Numbered from the stretch's first letter, positions 8,330 through 17,660 are shown. The stretch: 64,000 nucleotides of DNA from Flavobacterium sp. ASW18X (GCF_005144745.1 NZ_SWKK01000008.1:434001-498000); one strand, 5' to 3'. The notes: a model not told the origin generated them from the sequence alone. Translations and numbers: made by a program.

Positions 8330-9361
8330 ATGGATTTTTCAGAAATAATTTTGCGTTGGTACCAAGAAAACAAAAGGGATTTGCCGTGGCGCAGCACCCG
8401 TGAACCCTATAAAATTTGGCTATCAGAAGTGATGTTGCAACAAACAAGAGTTGCACAAGGATTGCCTTATTACCAGAAATTTGTGGAAGAATTTCCGACA
8501 GTTTTTGACATGGCTGAAGCGCCAGAAGAACAAATTTTAAAATTATGGCAAGGGCTAGGTTACTACTCGCGCGCTAGAAATATGCATGCTACGGCAAAAA
8601 TGGTGGTTAATGAGTTGGGGGGTAACTTTCCTACAACGCATAAAGAATTATTAAAACTGAAAGGAGTGGGGGATTATACCGCTAGTGCTATAGCTTCTAT
8701 TTGTTTTAATGAACCAGCACCCGTAGTAGATGGTAATGTTTATCGTGTATTAGCCCGTTATTTTGGAATTGATATTCCTATTAATAGCACAGATGGAATA
8801 AAATACTTTAAAAGCTTAGCTAAAGAAGTAATGGCAACCACCAATGTGCGAGATTACAATCAAGGTATTATGGAATTTGGCGCCATACAATGTACGCCAA
8901 AAAGCCCTAATTGTACATTATGTACTTTACAAAGTAGCTGTGTGGCCTTTGCAGAAAATAGAATTACAGAATTGCCTGTGAAATTAAAAAAGACCAAAGT
9001 AAAGCACAGGTATTTTAATTATATGGTTTTTGTGGACGACGCTAAAAAAACAGCTTTGGAAAAGCGGGAAGGTAACGGGATTTGGCAGCATCTCTATCAA
9101 TTTCCTTTAATAGAAGTAGAAGAGCCTTTAAACATTCAACAAATAGAAGATAGACTAAAACTAAAAGGACAATTATATAAAAAGGTATATCTGTTTAATT
9201 CAGAAAACATTGTTCATAAATTATCCCATCAACACATACATACTAAATTTTGGATTGTAGCGGTGACAAAAATTAAAGAGAATGCTGTATCTTTTGCTAA
9301 AGCAAAAGAATTTCCTGTGCCAGTTTTAATTGCACAGTTTATGGAGCGCTTTAAATTTTAG
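8330..9361 (+). CDS. mutY: A/G-specific adenine DNA glycosylase MutY
   Basis: 343 aa. Removes adenine mispaired with 8-oxoguanine. The helix-hairpin-helix and catalytic region read LKGVGDYTASAIASI...VVDGNVYRV, with the catalytic Asp in VDGN. A 4Fe-4S loop follows as C-x6-C-x2-C-x5-C (CTPKSPNCTLCTLQSSC, about residues 188-204). The C-terminal NUDIX-like domain reads the 8-oxoG. It is first in mutY-ssb-gldE-gldD, an order kept in flavobacteria. Confidence 0.95.
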   Translation: MDFSEIILRWYQENKRDLPWRSTREPYKIWLSEVMLQQTRVAQGLPYYQKFVEEFPTVFDMAEAPEEQILKLWQGLGYYSRARNMHATAKMVVNELGGNFPTTHKELLKLKGVGDYTASAIASICFNEPAPVVDGNVYRVLARYFGIDIPINSTDGIKYFKSLAKEVMATTNVRDYNQGIMEFGAIQCTPKSPNCTLCTLQSSCVAFAENRITELPVKLKKTKVKHRYFNYMVFVDDAKKTALEKREGNGIWQHLYQFPLIEVEEPLNIQQIEDRLKLKGQLYKKVYLFNSENIVHKLSHQHIHTKFWIVAVTKIKENAVSFAKAKEFPVPVLIAQFMERFKF

Positions 9362-9375
9362 TATTTTTGTCGATT

Positions 9376-9846
9376 ATGAGTGGAACATTAAATAAAGTAA
9401 TGCTGATAGGGCATTTAGGAGATGAGATTAAGATGCATTATTTTGATGGTGGCGGGTGCATTGGTAGATTCCCACTGGCAACTAATGAGACGTATACAAA
9501 TAGGCAAACTGGCGAGCGTGTTACTAATACAGACTGGCATAATATTGTTGTACGTAATAAGGCAGCCGAGGTTTGCGAAAAATACCTAAAAAAAGGAGAC
9601 AAAGTTTATATAGAAGGTAGACTTAAAAATAGACAGTGGCAAGGAGAAGATGGGAATACCCGCTATGCTACGGAAGTGCACGTGCAAGATTTTACCTTTT
9701 TAACTAATAAAAATGAGAGTATGCAGGGGAATAATCAACAGAATGTTGGTCAAAATTCTTCTGCTAACAATACTTCTCAAGGATACAGCGTTCCAGAACA
9801 GAAAGCTCCTATGCAGGAAGCAGAAGATGACGATTTACCGTTTTAA
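9376..9846 (+). CDS. ssb: Single-stranded DNA-binding protein
   Basis: 156 aa from the ATG at 9376 (MSGTLNKVMLIGHLGDEIKM); an upstream TTG is in frame but adds nothing to the fold. OB-fold domain at residues 1-110 (TDWHNIVVRNKAAEVCEKYLKKGDKVYIEGRL), a Gln/Asn-rich flexible tail, and the acidic tip EDDDLPF that recruits repair and replication partners. 14 nt after mutY; a TATTTTTG box at 9362-9369 could give a very short leader. Confidence 0.95.
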   Translation: MSGTLNKVMLIGHLGDEIKMHYFDGGGCIGRFPLATNETYTNRQTGERVTNTDWHNIVVRNKAAEVCEKYLKKGDKVYIEGRLKNRQWQGEDGNTRYATEVHVQDFTFLTNKNESMQGNNQQNVGQNSSANNTSQGYSVPEQKAPMQEAEDDDLPF

Positions 9847-9856
9847 TTCTATTTAA

Positions 9857-11191
9857 TTGGACCCAGAGCCCTATAGTTCGGTATTATTATTTGTTGCCCC
9901 AGATGGCGTTTTAGTAGCACAACTGGTTGTGCTTTTACTTTTGTTGATTTGTTCTGCATTAATTTCTGGGGCAGAGGTAGCTTTATTTGGACTATCTCAA
10001 ACCGAACTGAATGCTATTGAGGAGGCCCAAACCAGCAAGGGGAATTTAATTCTTAAATTACTAGAGAAACCCAAAAAGTTGTTAGCAACAATATTAATAG
10101 CCAACAACGCCATAAATATAGGTGTGGTTTTGCTTTTTAGCGAAATCGGTGACATTCTGTTTTCAGAAATGAATCAGACCCTATTTGGGGTTATATCGGT
10201 GCGTTTTATTTTAGAAGTAGTGGTAGCAACCTTTCTTATTTTAATGTTCGGTGAAATTTTGCCTAAAATATATGCCAATCGTAATAAATCGCAATTTGCT
10301 CATTTTATGGCTTTACCACTTAAGGGGTTAGATTTTTTATTCACCCCTATGAGTATGCCTATGCGTTCTGCCACTATTTTTTTACAGGATAAATTAGGTA
10401 AGCAGAAAGCAAATATTAGTGTAGATCAATTATCACAGGCATTAGAGCTTACCTCAGAAGGAGATACTACTAAAGAGGAGCAGAAAATATTAGAAGGAAT
10501 TGTATCTTTTGGTAATACAGACACCAAGCAAGTAATGCGGCCACGAATAGATATTTTTGCCCTGAATGCTGAGCTCAAATTTACAGAGGTAATAGAAGAA
10601 ATTAAAAAGAACGGATTTTCTAGAATTCCTGTTTTTACAGAGAATATGGATAACGTATCTGGTGTGCTTTATGTAAAAGATTTGTTGCCGTATTTAGATA
10701 GAAAAACATTTAATTGGCATACCCTCTTGCGCGAGCCATATTTTGTGCCAGAAAATAAAAAACTAGATGATTTGTTACTAGAGTTCCAAGAGCAAAAAAA
10801 GCATTTGGCTATAGTGGTAGATGAATACGGTGGCACTTCTGGTATTGTAACTTTAGAAGATATTATAGAAGAGATTGTTGGGGATATTAGTGATGAGTTT
10901 GATGATGAAGATTTGATATATTCTAAACTAGATGAGCATACCTACGTTTTTGAAGGTAAAACAAATCTTAAAGATTTTTATAGGGTCATTAAAATTGATG
11001 ACGAATCCGAAGAGCAGTTTGAGCTCAATAAAGGTGAATCAGAAACCATTGCAGGTTTTGTGCTGGAAACCTCTGGGAGTTTCCCTAAAAAAGGAGAAAG
11101 TGTAGTTTTTAACAACTATAAATTTACCATTGAAAGTTTAGATACTAAGCGTTTAAAACAAATTAAAGTTAGTTTGCCACATGATGTATAG
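9857..11191 (+). CDS. gldE: Gliding motility-associated protein GldE (CNNM/CorC-type)
   Basis: 444 aa starting at TTG 9857 (MDPEPYSSVLLF). DUF21/CNNM membrane domain with about four helices (residues 15-185), a CBS pair (about 205-330; MRPRIDIFALN, DEYGGTSGIVTLEDIIEEIVGDI), and a CorC/HlyC C-terminal domain. Structurally it resembles Mg/Co efflux proteins. In Flavobacterium johnsoniae, GldE supports the gliding protein GldD. Identification as GldE rests on the overlapping gldD gene and the mutY-ssb context as well as the fold. Overlaps gldD by 11 nt. Confidence 0.88.
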   Translation: MDPEPYSSVLLFVAPDGVLVAQLVVLLLLLICSALISGAEVALFGLSQTELNAIEEAQTSKGNLILKLLEKPKKLLATILIANNAINIGVVLLFSEIGDILFSEMNQTLFGVISVRFILEVVVATFLILMFGEILPKIYANRNKSQFAHFMALPLKGLDFLFTPMSMPMRSATIFLQDKLGKQKANISVDQLSQALELTSEGDTTKEEQKILEGIVSFGNTDTKQVMRPRIDIFALNAELKFTEVIEEIKKNGFSRIPVFTENMDNVSGVLYVKDLLPYLDRKTFNWHTLLREPYFVPENKKLDDLLLEFQEQKKHLAIVVDEYGGTSGIVTLEDIIEEIVGDISDEFDDEDLIYSKLDEHTYVFEGKTNLKDFYRVIKIDDESEEQFELNKGESETIAGFVLETSGSFPKKGESVVFNNYKFTIESLDTKRLKQIKVSLPHDV

Positions 11192-11732
11192 GTTAGCATT
11201 TGTAATAGTTTGTTGTATTCTATTGTTTTCTTGTAAAGAAGAGGCTATTCCAAAGCCAAAAGCAATGCTAAGATTAGATTACCCAACACCAGCGTATCAA
11301 AACTATACATCTGCTAAATTCAAATTCAATAAAAACAAGGAGGCTAAAATTAAATCTGAAAATAAAGACGGATTAGTATTGGATTATCCTAAAATGAAAG
11401 GGTCTGTTTACTTAACCTATAAGCAAGTAAATAATAACATTAATCAACTGTTAACAGATGCTCAAAAATTATCTTATGAGCATGTAGTTAAGGCAGATAA
11501 TATTATAGAACAACCTTTTATCAATACGGAAAAAGGTGTTTATGGCATGTTTTACGAAGTTACGGGTAATGCGGCCAGTCAATCACAATTTTATGTAACT
11601 GATAGTGTCAATCATTTTGTGACGGGTTCGCTCTATTTTTATGCCAAGCCAAATTATGATTCTATTTATCCTGCTGCTATATATTTACAACAAGACATCC
11701 GCACCATAATGGAGAGCTTGGACTGGAATTAA
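11181..11732 (+). CDS. gldD: Gliding motility lipoprotein GldD
   Basis: 183 aa. Signal peptide MMYRLAFVIVCCILLFSC with the lipidation cysteine in LLFSC, then the family start KPKAMLRLDYPTPAYQ. GldD is an envelope lipoprotein needed for gliding in Flavobacterium and, in that group, for type IX secretion-linked surface motility. No catalytic motif is seen. Translationally coupled to gldE (ATGATG overlap). No terminator is visible before the convergent gene at 11736. Confidence 0.9.
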   Translation: MMYRLAFVIVCCILLFSCKEEAIPKPKAMLRLDYPTPAYQNYTSAKFKFNKNKEAKIKSENKDGLVLDYPKMKGSVYLTYKQVNNNINQLLTDAQKLSYEHVVKADNIIEQPFINTEKGVYGMFYEVTGNAASQSQFYVTDSVNHFVTGSLYFYAKPNYDSIYPAAIYLQQDIRTIMESLDWN

Positions 11733-11735
11733 GTA

Positions 11736-12149
11736 CTATTTCTCTGGCTCTGCTAAAAGTTTCTCTGCATTGGCAATAGCCTCTTCTATTGACGATTTCA
11801 TTTCGTGTAAGCTAATTTCTTCTTCCTTAATCCATTGTTGTTTTTTTGAAGATAACTGTGTTTTTTCATGCATTTCAGCATAGGTAAATTTTTGACCGAA
11901 TCCCTGCATCCAATTTACCATCTTTTGGTTCGCTATTTTCAATTTTGAGATTGCCTCATTAAATCTTGTATCTGAATTATTTTCCTTAGATGCCTTTTTT
12001 AATTTTGATATCAATTTTACCGATTTAATCATATCCTTTTCCATAATTTGATCATGAACTTGCATAACTTCATGCATTTTAGAATCTGATTGTGCATTTC
12101 CTAAAATAAAGAAGAGGACGGAAAAAACTGAAATAATGATTTTTTTCAT
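11736..12149 (-). CDS. Periplasmic helical protein, paralogue of the neighbouring lipoprotein
   Basis: About 137 aa from the ATG at 12149 (MKKIIISVFSVLFFILGNAQ), a type I signal peptide. The mature protein is helical: KMHEVMQVHDQIMEKDMIKS, then NWMQGFGQKF and EEAIANAEKLLAEPEK. The same three blocks occur in the next gene, and a stretch of about 23 nt is shared at their 3' ends. Related sequences in flavobacteria are often labelled viral A-type inclusion protein, a name without functional support. Function unknown. Confidence 0.75.
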   Translation of the reverse strand: MKKIIISVFSVLFFILGNAQSDSKMHEVMQVHDQIMEKDMIKSVKLISKLKKASKENNSDTRFNEAISKLKIANQKMVNWMQGFGQKFTYAEMHEKTQLSSKKQQWIKEEEISLHEMKSSIEEAIANAEKLLAEPEK

Positions 12150-12223
12150 TTTTGATTCATTTGCTCTTAAAAATAACCAATCAAATGACAATATTAATTT
12201 TGAATCGACCAATAGTTTGGATT

Positions 12224-12658
12224 TTAGTTAAAAATCTTTTCCTCTGAATTTGCCAAAAGTTTCTCTGCATTGGCAATGCTAGTGTTAATCTGCTCTTTCA
12301 GTGCTTTAACTTTTGCCTCTTCCTCGTCTAACCAAGCTTGTTTTTCTGGAGTAAGTTCTTTTCCATTTAAAATTTCGTCAGAATCAAAGCGGTCGCCAAA
12401 ACCTTTCATCCAATCCATCATAGCGCTATTGGATTTTTGCAAGTCTTTCATTGCTTGTTGATACTGTTTTCCCGTGGCAGTAGTATCTACCTTATCTTTA
12501 AGTTGACTTACAAGTTTGCCTAAAGTGCCCATTTTAGGCATTACTTCATCATGAATGGCCATTACCTTTTGCATTTGGGAATTTCCTTCTTCATGTTTTT
12601 TATTTCCTTGACAACTACATATAATCACTACTATAAGTAAAAGAACTATTCGCTTCAT
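12224..12658 (-). CDS. Lipoprotein, paralogue of the downstream periplasmic protein
   Basis: 144 aa. Lipoprotein signal MKRIVLLLIVVIICSCQG with the cysteine at about 16. The mature part has the same plan as its neighbour: MQKVMAIHDEVMPKMGTL, MMDWMKGFGDRFDSDE, INTSIANAEKLLA. It is predicted to be mostly helical and coiled coil, with an acidic middle. The pair looks like a tandem duplication in which one copy is membrane-anchored and the other soluble. Function unknown. The 12659-12858 gap upstream holds only an imperfect AACCAA/TTGGTT inverted repeat (12816-12837). Confidence 0.8.
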   Translation of the reverse strand: MKRIVLLLIVVIICSCQGNKKHEEGNSQMQKVMAIHDEVMPKMGTLGKLVSQLKDKVDTTATGKQYQQAMKDLQKSNSAMMDWMKGFGDRFDSDEILNGKELTPEKQAWLDEEEAKVKALKEQINTSIANAEKLLANSEEKIFN

Positions 12659-12858
12659 GCTTTTAATCTATTTATTCTGTTTTAGAAAATTCAAGTTAAG
12701 AAATACAAAGTAAAGGTAGAAATCGCGAATACTATTCAATATACATAAAATAGTTTCTTCAGTCTACAGGAAATAAATTGTGGTTAAAATAATTTTATCA
12801 CCTAAACTAAAGTAGAACCAATCGGACTAGTTTGGTTATAACGCTTTAAAAGTTATGG

Positions 12859-13506
12859 TTAAGAAACAACTACGGTTTTATGGTTTAAATCTGTTCTGGT
12901 GATGCTATTTATCAAATACCTTGCAACGCTATCTCTGCTAACTAAAAGGTTTGGTTTGGGTTGATTGTTCCACGATTCTTGGATTGATGCTTTTTGTGAC
13001 GAATTAGTCAGACCTACAGGCCTAACAATGGTCCAATTCAATTCAGAAGAATAAAGAATTTTTTCCTGCTTTTCATGGTCTTTGTATGCAAAACCAATGT
13101 TGCTATACTTTATAAGCCACCTAAACCAAAAAGGGAGGTCTTTATTAGTCTCTGCAACTCCCCAAGCAGAACATATGACTATCTTATTTATAGACTCTTG
13201 CTGTGCAATAGTAGTTAGCTTATGCATTACATCAGAAAGGTATGTCTTAGGTGTTTTTAGTGGTGCCCATGGAAAGTCTGATGTTCTAGAAATATTGAGA
13301 ACGCTAATTATGGCATCACATCCATTTAGAGCCTTTTGTAAATCTTGAATATCATTAGCATCACCCTCAATAACGGTTAATTTTTGTTGAGGTTTTATAC
13401 GATTTGAGTTTCTTGCTAAGCAATGTACTTCAAAACCATCTGCTAAAGCACGCTTGAGAACCAATTTCCCCGTTCTTCCTGTGGCACCAAGTAATAAGAT
13501 TTTCAT
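12859..13506 (-). CDS. NAD(P)H-binding oxidoreductase, NmrA-like SDR
   Basis: 215 aa. N-terminal Rossmann motif KILLLGATGRTGKLVLKRAL, then HCLARNSNRI after beta-2 (Arg there favours NADP), VIEGDANDIQDL, and VRPVGLTNSSQK near the end. The classic YxxxK active site is not obvious, as in atypical SDRs of the NmrA/YwnB group that act as reductases or redox sensors. Substrate unknown. Monocistronic, separated from the M16 operon by a terminator. Confidence 0.82.
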   Translation of the reverse strand: MKILLLGATGRTGKLVLKRALADGFEVHCLARNSNRIKPQQKLTVIEGDANDIQDLQKALNGCDAIISVLNISRTSDFPWAPLKTPKTYLSDVMHKLTTIAQQESINKIVICSAWGVAETNKDLPFWFRWLIKYSNIGFAYKDHEKQEKILYSSELNWTIVRPVGLTNSSQKASIQESWNNQPKPNLLVSRDSVARYLINSITRTDLNHKTVVVS

Positions 13507-13520
13507 TTATGTTTTGTTTT

Positions 13521-13552
13521 AAAAAAAAAAGACCGGATAAAACCCGGTCTTT
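13521..13552 (-). terminator. Terminator of the M16 peptidase operon
   Basis: AAAGACCGG (13528-13536) pairs with CCGGTCTTT (13544-13552) around a 7-nt loop. The reverse strand continues into a run of ten T (13521-13530). Confidence 0.85.
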
Positions 13553-13573
13553 AAATATATAATCAAACTAGTG

Positions 13574-15646
13574 CTATTCAAAATCAGCAGGAGAAACTCC
13601 TTCATTCACCTTAATTTCTTTAACTATAAAGTCAAAGCTTTGTGGTCCCATGGTTTGGGTCATTTTAAAAGGAAATTTAATTCCAGATATTTCTCTATAA
13701 TCGTCTAAAATTAAAGTCTGTGTCATTTGCTGTCCTTGCATTTCTTGGACGTTCACTTCTTGGACCTTTAATCCAGTTTCTAGGTCATAGTAAACGGTTT
13801 TATTATCCGTTACTTTAATTTTGTAGGCTTTTTTGCCATTTACCATTTCTACGCCTTCTAAAGTTAAGCCACCTGCTGCCAAATAGTTTAATTCTGGAAA
13901 AGGTGCAGACTCTTCCTTAATTTTATTAATCTCATCTTCGTTAAGGTCCTTGCGTTGACCTTGCATGGTCATGTAACCTTTATTGCCGTCTAATACTTGT
14001 TTACTCATGGAATTACCCATAACCTTTACGTCTTGCATAAACTGTTCCTTAGAAGTTTTTTTCATCTCTAATTCCAGTTTCATTCCTTGCATTTCTGCTT
14101 CTGCAGATAATGCGTAAGATTCTACGTTTTCTAAAGCTTCTTTTCCGCCCACAGAAGCAAGATATTTTTCTATTACAGTGTTAGCATCTACGCCCTCTGG
14201 GGTAGCAACATCATAATTAGGTTTTTCTGTTTTGTTAGCGTTCTTATCAAAATATCTAACAGGAACAGCTTTACCGTTAAAAGTTACTTTCTCAAGGTTT
14301 TCTAATACTTCGCTACCTTTACCTACAACTACTACGCGAGCATTATCCATTGAGAAATATTTATTGGCGGCAGCTTGTACATCTGCAATAGATACTGCAT
14401 TTAATCGCTCTAAGTAATTCTCGTAAAAGTCTTTAGGTAAACCTTCTTTTTCAATGTTTAAGGCGTAGTTGGCTACAGTTTCAGGATTTTCTAAAGCCAT
14501 AACAAATCTACCAGCATATTTAGCTTTAGTATTTTCCAACTCTTCTTTAGTGATAGGCTCCTTACGGATGCGTTCAATTTCTTTCAAAATCTCTACTACA
14601 GAGCTATCTGTAACCTGATTTCTTACCTGTGCAGTAGCGGTAAACCTAGTTTTAGAGTGTTTGTTGTCTCTTAATGAAGAGTAAGAGCCATAGGTATATC
14701 CTTTGTCTTCTCTTAGATTTAAGAAAAGTCTACCTTCACCTCCGCCACCAAGTACTTGGTTGGCAATCAAAGCCGCTAGGTAGTCTTTGTCTTTCATTTT
14801 TAGGTCTACCAAATTTTCTACCACAACTTGGGATTGTACAGCATTAGGAAGGTCTACAAAATTAATTTGTGTATACTGAACGTCCTTAGGCTCTGAATAG
14901 CTCAAAGATGGTGGCACGGCCTTGGTCCAGGGTGTAAATGCTTCGGTAACAAGTTTTTTGGCATCATTAAAGGTTATGTCTCCTATAACAATTAAATAAG
15001 CATTTGCTGGGACAAAGTAAGAACGGTAAAATTCTTCTACATCTGCCAAGGTAACATTGTTAACTGTTTCTTCTGTAGTGATTTCTCCGTAAGGATGGTT
15101 TTTACCGTATGCTAAAGCAGATTGTACATTAGAGGCAATGGTAGAAGCATCTTTCTCGCCCGATTTTAAACCTGTAATTAATTTACTTTTCTCCTTTTCA
15201 AACTCTTCTGCTGTAAAGTTAGGGTTAATGGCAGCATCTGCCATTAATTCCAGTATTCTAGGGAAATATTTAGAAAGAGAAGAGGCAAAAGCACTTTGTG
15301 AACCAAAAGATATACGGGCTCCCAAATAATCTACTTCTTCATTAAAAGCATCTTTTGCTATATTTTTTGAACCATTACCCAGCATGCTAGACATTAAGCT
15401 AGATACCCCTGCTTTATTGCCTTCTGCAATGGGCGGATTATCTATTTCTAGCTGTATGCGTACTCTTGGTAGTTTATTGTTTTCTACCACCATAACGGTT
15501 AAGCCATTATTAAGCTTAAAGGTATTGGGTTTGCTAAGGTTAATTTTTGGAGCAGGGCCAGATTCTGGTTGTTTACTCCTATCTATTTGTGCATTAGTGG
15601 TAAGGGCAACAAGTACCAATACCAGGGTAGTTATAATCTTTTTCAT
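13574..15646 (-). CDS. M16 family (insulinase-like) protein, non-catalytic partner with C-terminal extension
   Basis: About 690 aa from the ATG at 15646 (MKKIITTLVLVLVALTTNAQ), a signal peptide. Two M16 domains follow (about 35-225 and 230-455). Where active members carry HxxEH this one reads SSLMSSMLGNG, so the zinc site is absent. The second domain keeps the substrate-cradle type sequence GGGGEGRLFLNLRED...YTYGSYSS. Residues about 490-690 form an added domain resembling LolA-like/DUF4292 folds. It starts 8 nt after the catalytic gene; the two probably form a periplasmic heterodimer. Confidence 0.88.
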   Translation of the reverse strand: MKKIITTLVLVLVALTTNAQIDRSKQPESGPAPKINLSKPNTFKLNNGLTVMVVENNKLPRVRIQLEIDNPPIAEGNKAGVSSLMSSMLGNGSKNIAKDAFNEEVDYLGARISFGSQSAFASSLSKYFPRILELMADAAINPNFTAEEFEKEKSKLITGLKSGEKDASTIASNVQSALAYGKNHPYGEITTEETVNNVTLADVEEFYRSYFVPANAYLIVIGDITFNDAKKLVTEAFTPWTKAVPPSLSYSEPKDVQYTQINFVDLPNAVQSQVVVENLVDLKMKDKDYLAALIANQVLGGGGEGRLFLNLREDKGYTYGSYSSLRDNKHSKTRFTATAQVRNQVTDSSVVEILKEIERIRKEPITKEELENTKAKYAGRFVMALENPETVANYALNIEKEGLPKDFYENYLERLNAVSIADVQAAANKYFSMDNARVVVVGKGSEVLENLEKVTFNGKAVPVRYFDKNANKTEKPNYDVATPEGVDANTVIEKYLASVGGKEALENVESYALSAEAEMQGMKLELEMKKTSKEQFMQDVKVMGNSMSKQVLDGNKGYMTMQGQRKDLNEDEINKIKEESAPFPELNYLAAGGLTLEGVEMVNGKKAYKIKVTDNKTVYYDLETGLKVQEVNVQEMQGQQMTQTLILDDYREISGIKFPFKMTQTMGPQSFDFIVKEIKVNEGVSPADFE

Positions 15647-15653
15647 TTGAATA

Positions 15654-16976
15654 TTATTGCGCATTAGCTGTTTCTGGTAAGTACTCTAACTCTAATCTTT
15701 GGTTGGCGTTCAAATATTTTTTTGCAACTTCCATAATTTCCTCTCTAGTAATAGAGCGGTATATATCTATCTGCGTGTTGATAAGATTAACATCATCAAA
15801 TAACATATAATAGGTAGCTAAAGAACTAGCAATACCCTCTACGCTGCTGTTAGAATTAACAAAGTTGTTTTCAAACTTATTAATCAGCTTTTGGTGGTCT
15901 TTTTCAGAAATTAATTCGGTTTTTATTTTTTCTATTTCCTCATCAATTTCTTTTTGTAAATCTTCCAAGCTCGTTTCGCCTACAGGTAGTGCCCCAACTA
16001 TATAATTGCTGTACTCCTCCTGGGTTACATTAAATGCTAGAACTTGTAACGCCATTTTTTTATCATCTACCATTTTCTTGTATAGCTTTGAGCTTTTGCC
16101 ATCACTTAGATAGGTAGAAATCATGTCTAATACATAGGCATCACGCTCTGTCTGTGCAGGCGTTCTGTAAGCCATTAAAACCAAAGGAATCTGTATGTTA
16201 GGGTCGTAAAATTTAGCTTTAATAGTACTCTGTATAGGGTCTTCTTTGATAACTGTACGCTCAATTGGAGCACCTTTTGGAATAGGACCAAAGTAATCCT
16301 TCACCATTTTTTTAGTTTCTGCAATATCAATATCGCCAGCAACTACCAAAACCGCGTTGTTAGGTACGTAATAAATCTGATTAAATTTTTTAAAATCGTC
16401 TAAAGACGCGCTAGCTAAATGCTCTAAAGAGCCAATAGTGGTCCATCTGTACGGGTGCTTTTTAAATAAGTTTTTAGAAACTTGTTCAAAAACGCGTCCG
16501 TAGGGAGAATTATCTACACGAAGTCTTTTTTCTTCTTGTACAACCTCTTTCTGTGTGTCTACACCAATTTGATTAATAACAGGATGCATTAAACGCTCAG
16601 ATTCTAACCAAAGTCCTAATTCTAAATTATTAGAAGGGAATACTTCATAGTAGTACGTTCTATCCATGTTGGTATTGGCATTATTTCTGCCGCCATTAGA
16701 AGAAACTATTTGAAACCATTTACCGCGCTCAATATTTTTGGTGCCTTCAAATAACAAATGCTCAAAAAAGTGAGCGAAACCCGTTTTTTCTGGGTCTTCA
16801 TCCTTACCACCAACGTGGTACATTACAGATGTGGTTACTACAGGTGCGCTGTTGTCCTGATGTAAAATTACGTGTAGTCCGTTGTCAAGGTCGTATTCCT
16901 CAAAGCTCACGGATTGGGCAGAGAGGCCCATGGTCAGGGCTAATACGCCCATGACAGTTAGTGTAACTCTTTTCAT
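15654..16976 (-). CDS. M16 family zinc metallopeptidase, catalytic subunit
   Basis: 440 aa. Signal peptide MKRVTLTVMGVLALTMGLSA. The inverted zinc motif is intact: HFFEH at 69-73 (in GFAHFFEHLLFEGTKN), with the third ligand glutamate in QKEVVQEEKR about 75 residues later. It would cleave peptides in the periplasm as the active half of a heterodimer with the product of the downstream gene. First gene of a two-gene operon; divergent from the DUF4199 gene. Confidence 0.92.
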   Translation of the reverse strand: MKRVTLTVMGVLALTMGLSAQSVSFEEYDLDNGLHVILHQDNSAPVVTTSVMYHVGGKDEDPEKTGFAHFFEHLLFEGTKNIERGKWFQIVSSNGGRNNANTNMDRTYYYEVFPSNNLELGLWLESERLMHPVINQIGVDTQKEVVQEEKRLRVDNSPYGRVFEQVSKNLFKKHPYRWTTIGSLEHLASASLDDFKKFNQIYYVPNNAVLVVAGDIDIAETKKMVKDYFGPIPKGAPIERTVIKEDPIQSTIKAKFYDPNIQIPLVLMAYRTPAQTERDAYVLDMISTYLSDGKSSKLYKKMVDDKKMALQVLAFNVTQEEYSNYIVGALPVGETSLEDLQKEIDEEIEKIKTELISEKDHQKLINKFENNFVNSNSSVEGIASSLATYYMLFDDVNLINTQIDIYRSITREEIMEVAKKYLNANQRLELEYLPETANAQ

Positions 16977-17110
16977 TTTCTATAGTAGTTTAATTGATAT
17001 ACCTATCGGTTGGTCTAAGATAAAGCCAATTTGTTACAAGATAGAATTACTTAAAAAGAAAAACTTTGTATCGACTGTTAATTTTTGTAACTTTTAATAA
17101 AACTAAAAGC

Positions 17111-17563
17111 ATGAAAAATAGCACGTTACCTATCAGATTTGGCCTAGTTACCGCAGCGGTATTGGTGGCCTATTTTTTAATTCTTTCTCTGTTTAACAAG
17201 CACACCAACATTTTCTATAGCTTGTTTAATGGTGTTATTACTGGTTTTGGAATTTATGAAACCATTAAATACTTAAAGCTTAAAGACGGAAATAAATTTG
17301 ATTATGGAAGAGGGTTTAAATTTGGGTTAACTACGGGTGTTGTGGCAACCTTACTTTTTACATTCTTTTTTATGGTGTATAGCACTGAGCTGAATCCATT
17401 ATTTTTGGAGCAATTGTCTGCGGTTTGGGCTAAAGACTATAGCAATTTTACGGCTATAGTATTTTTTACTGTGGCAATAATGGGTATGGCTACAAGCTTA
17501 GTGTTGACATTAAGTTTTATGCAATTATTCAAGTCATCGAAAAACATACTGAGTAAAGCATAA
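17111..17563 (+). CDS. DUF4199 family membrane protein
   Basis: 150 aa from the ATG at 17111 (MKNSTLPIRFGLVTAAVLVA); the frame is open 45 nt further upstream but without a better start. Four hydrophobic segments (about 10-28, 33-50, 74-95, 118-140). The conserved FDYGRGFKFG between helices 2 and 3 is typical of DUF4199 proteins of Bacteroidota. Function unknown. It precedes rplU, which has its own promoter. Confidence 0.8.
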   Translation: MKNSTLPIRFGLVTAAVLVAYFLILSLFNKHTNIFYSLFNGVITGFGIYETIKYLKLKDGNKFDYGRGFKFGLTTGVVATLLFTFFFMVYSTELNPLFLEQLSAVWAKDYSNFTAIVFFTVAIMGMATSLVLTLSFMQLFKSSKNILSKA

Positions 17564-17580
17564 AAAAGACTTTTTTGCCC

Positions 17581-17610
17581 TTGTGGATTAAGGAATTAGC
17601 AGTATATTTG
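17581..17610 (+). promoter_or_regulatory. Bacteroidota-type promoter of rplU-rpmA
   Basis: TTG at 17581-17583, a 19-nt spacer, and TATATTTG at 17603-17610, a close match to the -33/-7 consensus. Transcription should start near 17616. The leader of about 45 nt opens with a small hairpin (CTATTT acga AAATAG, 17617-17632). Confidence 0.8.
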
Positions 17611-17660
17611 CACCCGCTATTTACGAAAATAGGGATTTAATTCAATTAAAACATTTAAAT

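Noticed and set aside
11750-12280. Near-identical ~23-nt stretch at the ends of the two tandem paralogues, first taken for a repeat element
   Set aside because: It encodes the shared IANAEKLLA block, so it is explained by gene duplication.
13574-15646. Considered a decayed M16 peptidase because HxxEH is missing
   Set aside because: Length, signal peptide and operon with an active partner fit the known non-catalytic subunit rather than a pseudogene.
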